From Mobilitalea sibirica (GTDB taxonomy: Bacteria > Bacillota > Clostridia > Lachnospirales > Lachnospiraceae), in the NCBI RefSeq assembly GCF_015999265.1, contig NZ_JAEAGR010000001.1, forward strand, positions 124,001 to 188,000: a stretch of 64,000 nucleotides of DNA. The letters run 5' to 3'. Shown here in pieces: positions 7,836 through 14,975 of the stretch; within the stretch, counting starts at the first letter, position 1, and the number at the start of each line of letters is the position of its first letter. Position numbers and translations under genes: made by a program. The notes beneath the pieces were generated by a model. The model had not been told where the DNA came from, did no database searches, and saw only the letters and a program-made list of their open reading frames with translations.

Positions 7836-9221
7836 ATGTTTAACATAGCAATCGCAGGAACCGGATACGAAGGATTAGTTGTCGGCGTATGTTTTGCCGA
7901 AGTAGGTCATCATGTAACTTGTGTAGATATTGATGAAGCTAAAATAAAGATGTTGAAAGAAAACGAATCTCCGATTTATGAGGCGGATCTCGCTAGGCTG
8001 ATGAAGAAAAATTATGCAAGAGATAGACTTGATTACTTAACGGATGAGGAAGCAGCATATAAGAACGCTGATGTTATTTTTATCGATGTAGGGGTTCCGG
8101 AGAATCCGGACGGATCAGTTGATTTATCCTATATAACATCATTAACTGAGAAGATAGCTTCTATTGTAGCGAAAGATTGTCTGATTGTAATAAAAACCAC
8201 TGTTCCGGTGGGAACCTGTGATAAACTCGATCAGATTGTAGCAGAGTTTTCGGTAAATTCGTACAGAGTTGAAATAGCTTATAATCCAGAATTTTTCGCT
8301 AAAGGTACTGCAATCCGAGATACACTACAGGTGCCGGGTATTGTAATAGGAACTGAAAGTGAATGGGCTGAGGAAATTCTAAGACGTGTCTATGAGCCTT
8401 TTAAAAGCCCTATACTACGCGTAAGTAGAAAATCCGCAGAGATGATGAAGTATGCCTCTAACAGTTTTCTTGCACTTAAGATTTCCTATATGAATGATAT
8501 TGCTAACCTCTGTGAGAGAATGGGTGCTGATATAAAAGAAGTCTCACAGGGGCTTGCCTTTGATAAAAGGATTGGTTTACAGTTTCTGGGTGCCGGTATC
8601 GGATATGGAGGCCCCAATATATCAAAGGACACCAAAACTCTTTCATATATGGCGAATCTGAATGGTTATGAACTTCGTACCGTAAAAGCAGCAATCGATG
8701 TAAATAATGATCAGAAGGATAAACTATATCAGAAGGCCTTTGACCGAGTAAAGTCTTTTAAGGGGTTGAAGGTGGCCATACTGGGTCTTACTTATAAACC
8801 TGGTACGGATGATTGTAGAGAATCTCCAGCCGTCTATTATATACCAAAACTTTTACAGGAAGGTGCCAGTATCTTTGCCTATGATCCCGTAGGACAAGCT
8901 AATTTTAGAAAGCTGTTTCCTGAAGGGGAGCATGGCAATGGGATAACCTATACGGATCATATTGAAGATGCCATTGACGATGCTGATGTATGTTTCATTC
9001 TGACAGAGTGGGGTAAGATTAAGATGATGGATCCGGTATTATTCCGTATCTTTATGAGGACACCTATTGTGTATGATGGAAGGAATGTTTATGAGCTTGA
9101 AGCTATGAGAAAAGCGGAGGTGGAGTATTATTCAATTGGAAGGGAAGCTGTGAATTCGTTTAGATATAATATTGCGTTGTCAACAGATAGGATATCTCAA
9201 TCAATTGAGGTTTCTGCCTGA
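7836..9221 (+). CDS. UDP-glucose dehydrogenase paralogue lacking the catalytic cysteine
   Basis: Full-length (461 aa) member of the UDP-glucose/GDP-mannose dehydrogenase family. It has the N-terminal Rossmann domain (GTGYEGLVVGVCFAE), NPEFFAKGTAIRD, the helix KYASNSFLALKISYMND and the C-terminal domain GLTYKPGTDD...YDPVG...YDGRN. The active-site loop is GYGGPNISKDTK, where functional enzymes, including the copy at the left edge, have GYGGSCFPKD. Asn261 therefore sits at the catalytic Cys position, and Ser, Phe and Pro around it have changed too. The usual four-electron oxidation through a Cys thiohemiacetal should not be possible. The rest of the fold is well kept, so a non-catalytic role, or an altered reaction, is more likely than simple decay. 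It has its own promoter and a terminator at 9303-9337. Confidence 0.9.
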   Translation: MFNIAIAGTGYEGLVVGVCFAEVGHHVTCVDIDEAKIKMLKENESPIYEADLARLMKKNYARDRLDYLTDEEAAYKNADVIFIDVGVPENPDGSVDLSYITSLTEKIASIVAKDCLIVIKTTVPVGTCDKLDQIVAEFSVNSYRVEIAYNPEFFAKGTAIRDTLQVPGIVIGTESEWAEEILRRVYEPFKSPILRVSRKSAEMMKYASNSFLALKISYMNDIANLCERMGADIKEVSQGLAFDKRIGLQFLGAGIGYGGPNISKDTKTLSYMANLNGYELRTVKAAIDVNNDQKDKLYQKAFDRVKSFKGLKVAILGLTYKPGTDDCRESPAVYYIPKLLQEGASIFAYDPVGQANFRKLFPEGEHGNGITYTDHIEDAIDDADVCFILTEWGKIKMMDPVLFRIFMRTPIVYDGRNVYELEAMRKAEVEYYSIGREAVNSFRYNIALSTDRISQSIEVSA

Positions 9222-9302
9222 TTTATCTACAATAGTCGATCCATGTTATTTTATATAAACAACAGATTATATAATAGAAAACATATTGCATTAAGTTAAA
9301 GA

Positions 9303-9337
9303 GCATGAAAGACAATTGGGTGGCCTTTCATGCTTTT
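9303..9337 (+). terminator. Rho-independent terminator after the UDP-glucose dehydrogenase paralogue
   Basis: GCATGAAAG (9303-9311) pairs with CTTTCATGC (9325-9333) across a 13-nt loop and is followed by TTTT. It lies about 80 nt after the stop. The rest of the 9222-9550 gap shows only AT-rich sequence. Confidence 0.75.
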
Positions 9338-9550
9338 AACCTATTTATAGAATATACAGTAGGATTGTTATTTTATAGAGACAAAAAGGACTCTACTTAC
9401 TCCTTTGTTATACTGATACGGAAGTCTTAAGGAAGGCCATGTAATTCTCAGGTTAATCAATACAAAAATATATGTGTACAAAAATATATCCTTGCTAATT
9501 TTACCAATGATAACTATAATATAAAGAAAACCAGAATGGGAGGTATTTTT

Positions 9551-9937
9551 ATGTTTAAAGTAATTCAAACCGATAAGGCCCCCGCAGCAATCGGACCTTA
9601 TAGCCAAGCACTAATTCATGGTAATCTTATGTTTGCATCCGGTCAGATACCAATCAATCCGGAGAACGGACAGCTTGTAGAGGGAGATATCAAGGTTCAG
9701 ACAACGCAGGTAATGAAGAATATCTCTGCTGTCCTTGGTGCAGCCGGAATAGGTTTTGAGAATGTGATTAAGACAACCTGTTTTCTTAAAGATATGGATG
9801 ATTTTGCTGCCTTCAATGAAATTTATGCACAGTATTTTACAGGGAAACCGGCGAGGTCCTGTGTAGCTGCGCAGAAATTACCTAAGGATGTACTTTGTGA
9901 AGTCGAGATTATTGCAGTACTGGATATTTCAAAATAA
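9551..9937 (+). CDS. ridA: RidA family enamine/imine deaminase
   Basis: A 128-residue Rid protein (YjgF/YER057c/UK114) that hydrolyses reactive 2-aminoacrylate and related enamines. It has the family hallmarks IGPYSQA near the N-terminus, FASGQIP, a central VIKTTCFLKDM and the C-terminal ARSCVAAQKLPKDVLCEVEIIAV, which includes the Arg that binds the carboxylate. ATG 9551 is preferred over the upstream in-frame start because GGGAGG lies 7 nt before it. It is monocistronic, with no functional link to its neighbours visible. Confidence 0.95.
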   Translation: MFKVIQTDKAPAAIGPYSQALIHGNLMFASGQIPINPENGQLVEGDIKVQTTQVMKNISAVLGAAGIGFENVIKTTCFLKDMDDFAAFNEIYAQYFTGKPARSCVAAQKLPKDVLCEVEIIAVLDISK

Positions 9938-10085
9938 AGATTAAATTGTTTTGTGTAGATAACAATCTTTTGTGAATTTTTGGCCGACGAAAAGCTTTTC
10001 TGTTAAGAGAAGCATGATTACAAGCCGGTTGCATATACTTTATATAAGTTGGACTAATTATTACTAACGTTAGGAGGAATGAAAC

Positions 10086-10688
10086 ATGAAAAAGTTAATC
10101 TTAGTAACATCCCCCCCGGCTTGTGGCAAAACATACGTCTCAAAGCAACTGGCTAAGTCCCTGAAGCACATAGTATATCTTGATAAGGATACATTAATCT
10201 GTTTATCAAAACAGATTTTTAAGATAGCAGGTGAACCCTATAACAGAAGTTCACAGTTTTTTGAAGAAAATATCCGCGATTACGAATATGAAGCGATTGT
10301 TGCGTTGGCATTGGAAGCGCTCGATTATTCTGATATGGTTTTAATTAATGCTCCCTTTTCCAGAGAAATTAGAGATATTAATTATATTATGAATTTAAAA
10401 AACAAATTGAAACAAAAAGATGCGCATTTAGTCGTTATCTGGGTTGAAACTTCTATTGAGGTATGCAGACAGAGAATGATAGAACGTAATTCGGACAGGG
10501 ATATCTGGAAACTAGCGAATTGGGATGAGTACATAGCAGGGTGTAATTTTGATATTCCAACTACCTTGGATGACCCTGATGTCAGTGACGATTTATTGAT
10601 TTTTAAAAACTCCTCGCAAGAAGAGTTTAATGAATCTATGAGATTTATATTAGAGAGACTGGAAGCAGAAGATGTAGTACCTGTTTAG
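10086..10688 (+). CDS. P-loop kinase-like AAA protein
   Basis: A 200-residue protein with an N-terminal Walker A loop SPPACGKT (residues 9-16) followed by YVSKQLAKSL, as in small-molecule kinases of the shikimate/adenylate kinase fold. VYLDKDTLI may be the substrate-binding region. LVVIWVETSIEVCRQRMIERNSDRD looks like the strand and Arg-rich lid (RxxxRNxxRD) of zeta-toxin and gluconate-kinase-type enzymes. The substrate cannot be read from the sequence. It starts at ATG 10086 behind TTAGGAGGA and stands alone between ridA and namA. Confidence 0.7.
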   Translation: MKKLILVTSPPACGKTYVSKQLAKSLKHIVYLDKDTLICLSKQIFKIAGEPYNRSSQFFEENIRDYEYEAIVALALEALDYSDMVLINAPFSREIRDINYIMNLKNKLKQKDAHLVVIWVETSIEVCRQRMIERNSDRDIWKLANWDEYIAGCNFDIPTTLDDPDVSDDLLIFKNSSQEEFNESMRFILERLEAEDVVPV

Positions 10689-10829
10689 AGTATATGAAGT
10701 ATTTACAAGTAATAAATTTCTTAATGTTAAACTAAAACAATGGTTTTTAATTGAGTATACCATTCATATATATTAGGAATATTGAATGATTCGACCGATT
10801 ATATTGTGAATTACAATGGAGGTATGACA

Positions 10830-11849
10830 ATGACGAAATTATTCACAGAATATAATTTAATACAACTAAAACTTAGGAACCGAATTGTAATGGCACCTAT
10901 GTGCATGTATAGCTCTAATGAAGCTGGTTTAGTAAAGGACTGGCATTTTATACATTATGCCTCAAGAGCTGTCGGAGGTGTTGGCTTGATTCTTCTGGAG
11001 GCAACAGGTGTAGAGAATAGGGGTCGGATTACGGACAGGGATTTAGGTCTGTGGAAGGACGAACAGATTGATGGGCTTGCAAAAATTGTGCAAGAATGCA
11101 AAAAGCATGGAGCTAAGGTTGGTATACAATTGGCTCATGCGGGTCGTAAATCAGAAGTGATAGCGGAACCCTCCATCGCCCCCAGTCCCATAGCCTTTAG
11201 TGATAAATATAGAGTACCGGCAGAGATGACGAAAGAGGAAATCAAAAAGGTTATATTAGCTTTTGGGGAAGCGGCTCGTAGAGCAGATCTTGCCGGCTTT
11301 GATGTAATTGAGATACACGCAGCCCATGGTTATCTGATCAGTGAATTTCTTTCTCCTTTAACGAATAAGAGAACGGATGAATATGGTGGCAGTGAAGAAA
11401 ACCGTTCCAGATTCTTAAAGGAAATACTTCAAAGCGTAACAAAAGTCTGGCCAAAGGAGAAACCAATCCTTGTAAGAGTATCTGCTGAAGATTACGGCAA
11501 GGGTGGTAACCATGATGATAGTATTGCTCGGATGGTAAATATGGTGAAAGACTATGGTATAGATATTGTCCATGTCAGCTCCGGTGGAGTTGTGAATGTA
11601 GGAATGAATGTATATCCGGGTTATCAGGTAAAATATGCGGAAACCATTAAAAAAGAATGTGGACTTCCGGTAATAGCAGGAGGACTTATCACATCTCCTT
11701 TGATGGCGGAGGAAGTCCTTCAAAATGAACGGGCTGATCTCGTGTTTTTAGGAAGAGAGCTTCTTCGTGATCCGTATTGGCCACTTCGTGCAGCAAATGA
11801 GTTAGGCTGTGATATAAAATGGCCCTATCAGTACGAGAGAGCCAAGTAA
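10830..11849 (+). CDS. namA: NADPH dehydrogenase, old yellow enzyme family (NamA/YqjM type)
   Basis: An FMN-dependent ene-reductase of 339 residues, the same length as Bacillus YqjM. Matching segments run from end to end: LRNRIVMAPMCMYSS near the N-terminus (with the redox-tuning Cys of the YqjM class), GRITDRDLGLW, IGIQLAHAGRK-like VGIQLAHAGRK, EIHAAHGYLISEFLSP, NKRTDEYGGSEENR and the FMN-phosphate region FLGRELLRDP, ending in QYERAK. It reduces activated C=C bonds and probably serves detoxification. ATG 10830 is used because GGAGG lies 7 nt upstream; the ATG at 10824 is too close to that site. Confidence 0.93.
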   Translation: MTKLFTEYNLIQLKLRNRIVMAPMCMYSSNEAGLVKDWHFIHYASRAVGGVGLILLEATGVENRGRITDRDLGLWKDEQIDGLAKIVQECKKHGAKVGIQLAHAGRKSEVIAEPSIAPSPIAFSDKYRVPAEMTKEEIKKVILAFGEAARRADLAGFDVIEIHAAHGYLISEFLSPLTNKRTDEYGGSEENRSRFLKEILQSVTKVWPKEKPILVRVSAEDYGKGGNHDDSIARMVNMVKDYGIDIVHVSSGGVVNVGMNVYPGYQVKYAETIKKECGLPVIAGGLITSPLMAEEVLQNERADLVFLGRELLRDPYWPLRAANELGCDIKWPYQYERAK

Positions 11850-11991
11850 AAGAATAGATGAAGGCAATTGCTCAAATTTGTATAGGAGCAATCCACATTG
11901 GCTTACAAAGTAATGATACGATGCCAAACCGTAATGAAAATGTATTCATCATACTTTTTTTCGTTAATATAATAGTTACATGTTTGCATAG

Positions 11992-12022
11992 AAGGCAACG
12001 GAGCAGGTACCGTTGCCTTTTG
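11992..12022 (+). terminator. Rho-independent terminator after namA
   Basis: AAGGCAACGG (11992-12001) and CCGTTGCCTT (12010-12019) pair perfectly around an 8-nt loop, followed by TTT. It lies about 140 nt downstream of the namA stop, and its stem shares GCAACGG with the hairpin at 12080. Confidence 0.8.
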
Positions 12023-12045
12023 TGCAAGAGAAATAATTAAAACTA

Positions 12046-12074
12046 TTGACATAGAAACAATCATAGTTTATATT
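12046..12074 (+). promoter_or_regulatory. Sigma-A promoter upstream of the soluble chemoreceptor
   Basis: TTGACA (consensus -35), exactly 17 nt, then TATATT (one change from consensus). The predicted start site is about 12081, which falls at the base of a terminator-like hairpin 60 nt before the chemoreceptor start. Confidence 0.75.
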
Positions 12075-12079
12075 TAAAA

Positions 12080-12112
12080 AAGCAACGGAGTAGTAAATCC
12101 GTTGCTTTTTTT
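12080..12112 (+). terminator. Hairpin plus T-run immediately after the promoter (attenuator-like)
   Basis: AAGCAACGGA (about 12080-12089) pairs with TCCGTTGCTT (12098-12107) across an 8-nt loop, then the T-run continues to 12112. It has every feature of an intrinsic terminator. It lies between the predicted start site and the chemoreceptor gene, so it would end or modulate that transcript or yield a very short RNA. Confidence 0.65.
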
Positions 12113-12142
12113 ATGCTAATTTACAAGAGAGGAGCATTTGCT

Positions 12143-13675
12143 ATGTTTAGAAAGACAGGAAAAAGAAGTAACAAAGAGGATTTCGGGTTTTACCAGGAAA
12201 TTGAAAATATTAAAATAATAACCAATCAGCTATTACAAGGAGATTTGGATATTGAAGTTAACGCGAATGAATTTACTTTATTGGGTGAACTGGCACAAGA
12301 TGTAAGCTTTATCAGCGGATCATTTAATGAATATATTAATGAAGTCTCCCATGTTTTATCACATCTGTCAGCGGGAAATATGGCGGTTACATTGAACAAA
12401 GACATTAATTATCAAGGAGATTTTCTTCCTATACGAAGTGCTCTTCATAAAATAAAACAATCGTTGAATAAATCATTTGAAAAAATATTAAAGCTATCCA
12501 ATCAAATGGATATTCTGTCTGATCAGATGGAAAAGGCTTCCTCTGTTCTTGCTAATAATGCATCAAATCAAGCAGATTTAATTAGCAGCTTGTCAAACAC
12601 AGTCTATGAGATTACGGAGCAGACCGTAAATAATGCAGAAAATGCAAAGTTGGCGGCCATAGGTATGGAGGCAATAAAGAAGGAAACAAAAACCGGAAGA
12701 GTATATATGGATCAAATGTTAACATCCATGGAAAACGTAAAAAATTCATCTAAGGATATTTCACATATTATTGATATAATAAAAGAAATAGCAGGACAAA
12801 CCAAGTTGCTGGCATTAAATGCTGCAATAGAGGCTGCTAGGGCCGGAGAATCGGGGAAAGGTTTTTCAGTGGTTGCTAATGAAGTTAATATTCTAGCTGT
12901 AAAAAGTGAAGAAGCGGTTGAAAAAACAATATCACTTATTAATAACAGTATACATACAACTCAGGAAAGTACTGAAATAGCAAGTAAGACAGCGGATAGT
13001 TTAATTAGTATACAAAGTTCTATTGAAAAAACCACCCATTTATGTAAAGAGATAGCGGAGCGCTCCGAAAATCAGGCACAAAGTCTTAAAGATACTTCTG
13101 CAATAATCACGAATATCTCGGAGGTTGTACAAAACAATGCAGCCTATGCACAGGAAAATTCTGCTGAAGCATGTAATCTTCACGATATATCATCTCAACT
13201 AAGAAGTGTATTGAGTGGATATCGTTTGAAGAGTCAGATAAAAAATTATCCACAGAGAAGGGAGATGGAAAAGGAGAAGATTTTGTTATGGATAGAGCAG
13301 TTTAAGAATCAATTACAGGGAATTAATAATTCAACCGCTGAGATAGATAGGGTACTGATTGATATAGTGAGACAAAAAGATGAAATTGAATGTGTCTATG
13401 TGATTGGTGATAACGGAAAGCAGCTTAGTCATACGATTATGCATCCAAATATTCAATTGGAAGATAATGAAGATTTTCATCCGGCAATACCAGGGGATAA
13501 CCATGATGATAAGAAATATTTTCGTCAAGCTGTGAAAGATAAGGATAGAATACACTTTTCCCATGAATATATATCGTCTGCGACAGGAGGCTTATGTAGA
13601 ACGATTTCTTGTACTTATAAGGTTAATGGACAGGATTCGAATATACTTTGTATTGACATGGTTATAAACATATAG
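12143..13675 (+). CDS. Soluble methyl-accepting chemotaxis protein with C-terminal sensor domain
   Basis: A 510-residue chemoreceptor without any membrane segment. A HAMP-like N-terminal region ([27 protein letters not shown]) is followed by the coiled-coil signalling domain. Its hairpin tip is [21 protein letters not shown], then [11 protein letters not shown]. After the signalling domain comes a further 120 residues with [24 protein letters not shown] and a closing beta-strand pattern, which resembles a Cache/PDC ligand-binding domain. Such domains normally lie outside the membrane and before the signalling part. ATG 12143 follows GAGAGGAG. It probably reports an internal signal to CheA/CheW, encoded elsewhere. 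Confidence 0.85.
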   Translation: MFRKTGKRSNKEDFGFYQEIENIKIITNQLLQGDLDIEVNANEFTLLGELAQDVSFISGSFNEYINEVSHVLSHLSAGNMAVTLNKDINYQGDFLPIRSALHKIKQSLNKSFEKILKLSNQMDILSDQMEKASSVLANNASNQADLISSLSNTVYEITEQTVNNAENAKLAAIGMEAIKKETKTGRVYMDQMLTSMENVKNSSKDISHIIDIIKEIAGQTKLLALNAAIEAARAGESGKGFSVVANEVNILAVKSEEAVEKTISLINNSIHTTQESTEIASKTADSLISIQSSIEKTTHLCKEIAERSENQAQSLKDTSAIITNISEVVQNNAAYAQENSAEACNLHDISSQLRSVLSGYRLKSQIKNYPQRREMEKEKILLWIEQFKNQLQGINNSTAEIDRVLIDIVRQKDEIECVYVIGDNGKQLSHTIMHPNIQLEDNEDFHPAIPGDNHDDKKYFRQAVKDKDRIHFSHEYISSATGGLCRTISCTYKVNGQDSNILCIDMVINI

Positions 13676-13841
13676 ATGTAAGCGTCATTATGTTATGTGA
13701 ATTTTACTGTTTAACGTAACCAATTAAGTTAGTCTGTAACTTAAAAATAATTCATCTTGTTGAAATATAATGCCGGTTTGCTATAATATAGTTAAGAATT
13801 TTGTCGGGCTTAATGCACAGGACATTAGAAAGGGGTCTACC

Positions 13842-14774
13842 ATGAACGAGATAATATTTCTTAAGCCGGTATTTAAGTCAATGATATGGGGTGGTGACCG
13901 TCTTAAAACAGAATTTAGTTATGATATACCAGATGAACATACCGGTGAGTGTTGGGCGATCAGTGCTCATAAAAACGGAGATTGTATTGTTAAAAACGGT
14001 ACATATGAAGGAAAAAACTTAAGTTGGTTGTGGAAGCATCACCGGGAGTTGTTTGGAGACGTCGAGGGAGAGGTGTTCCCTCTTTTAGTTAAAATCATAG
14101 ACGCCAAAGCAGACTTAAGCATACAGGTCCATCCGGATGATGCATATGCCATGGAACATGAGCAGGGGGCACTCGGTAAGACCGAATGTTGGTATATACT
14201 TGATTGCCCTGAAGATGGCAATCTGGTAATTGGTCATAATGCAGATAGCAGGGAAGAGCTAAGGAAGATGATAGAGGATAGAAGATGGCAGGAGCTAATC
14301 CGTATCAAACCCATTAAGAAAGGAGATTTTCTGCAGATTAATCCCGGTACAGTACATGCAATTAAGGAAGGCACCTTACTTTTGGAGACGCAGCAAAGCA
14401 GTGACATAACCTATCGTCTGTATGACTATGACAGACTGGATAATGGAAAGCCTAGACCCTTACATATAGAGCAAAGCATAGATGTGATCCGATGTCCTCA
14501 TGAGGATGTAACGGTAAGAGGAAAGTTAACGAATTATCAGAACTGCGTATTGGAAGAACTAATTCAATGTAAATATTATACGGTAAGTAAACTAAGCCTT
14601 CATGGGGAACAGACATTTATGCAAGAATTTAAGTTTTTAAATGTCAGTATAATAGAAGGTAAAGGATCTATTGATCAAATAGAGATAAAAAAAGGGGATC
14701 ATTTTATTCTGCCCTATGGTTACGGTACGTATTGTTTAAAAGGTAATATGGAAATTATTGTATCACATATATAG
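13842..14774 (+). CDS. manA: Mannose-6-phosphate isomerase, class I
   Basis: Zinc-dependent isomerase linking fructose-6-phosphate and mannose-6-phosphate. The 310-residue length is that of the short Firmicutes type. Visible are KPVFKSMIWGGDRL at the N-terminus, FPLLVKIIDAKADLSIQVHPDD with the metal-binding His, LGKTECWYIL with the Glu ligand, and INPGTVHAI with the second His, followed by ETQQSSDITYRLYDYDR. The start is ATG 13842 behind AAAGGGG; the frame upstream of it lacks a ribosome site. It is single, and may supply mannose precursors to the polysaccharide cluster downstream. Confidence 0.95.
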   Translation: MNEIIFLKPVFKSMIWGGDRLKTEFSYDIPDEHTGECWAISAHKNGDCIVKNGTYEGKNLSWLWKHHRELFGDVEGEVFPLLVKIIDAKADLSIQVHPDDAYAMEHEQGALGKTECWYILDCPEDGNLVIGHNADSREELRKMIEDRRWQELIRIKPIKKGDFLQINPGTVHAIKEGTLLLETQQSSDITYRLYDYDRLDNGKPRPLHIEQSIDVIRCPHEDVTVRGKLTNYQNCVLEELIQCKYYTVSKLSLHGEQTFMQEFKFLNVSIIEGKGSIDQIEIKKGDHFILPYGYGTYCLKGNMEIIVSHI

Positions 14775-14849
14775 CCAAGAAAGACAGAGGCTTTAATATT
14801 CATATGAAGCAAGCAGAAAATACTCGTAAGGATTGGTATAGGAAATCTA

Positions 14850-14883
14850 CACACCCTAAATCTTAGTTGGTCCATAGGGTGTG
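14850..14883 (+). terminator. Inverted repeat after manA
   Basis: CACACCCTA (14850-14858) is complementary to TAGGGTGTG (14875-14883) across a 16-nt loop. No T-run follows directly, so it may only stabilise the transcript end; the hairpin at 14912 is the better terminator. Confidence 0.4.
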
Positions 14884-14911
14884 TAAGAAAATAATATTAC
14901 TTATACAATAA

Positions 14912-14950
14912 GGGGCATCACTTTTATAATGAAAGAGTGATGCCCTTTTT
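14912..14950 (+). terminator. Terminator between convergent manA and chemoreceptor genes
   Basis: GGGCATCACTTTT (from about 14913) pairs with AAAGAGTGATGCCC (14932-14945), followed by TTTTT on the plus strand. It lies between the ends of two converging genes and should at least terminate manA transcription. Confidence 0.75.
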
Positions 14951-14975
14951 ATAGTATTTTAGAACAATTTTTAAA

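Noticed and set aside
11858-12040. 60-codon frame after namA
   Set aside because: It runs through the terminator hairpin at 11992 and has no ribosome site or family resemblance.
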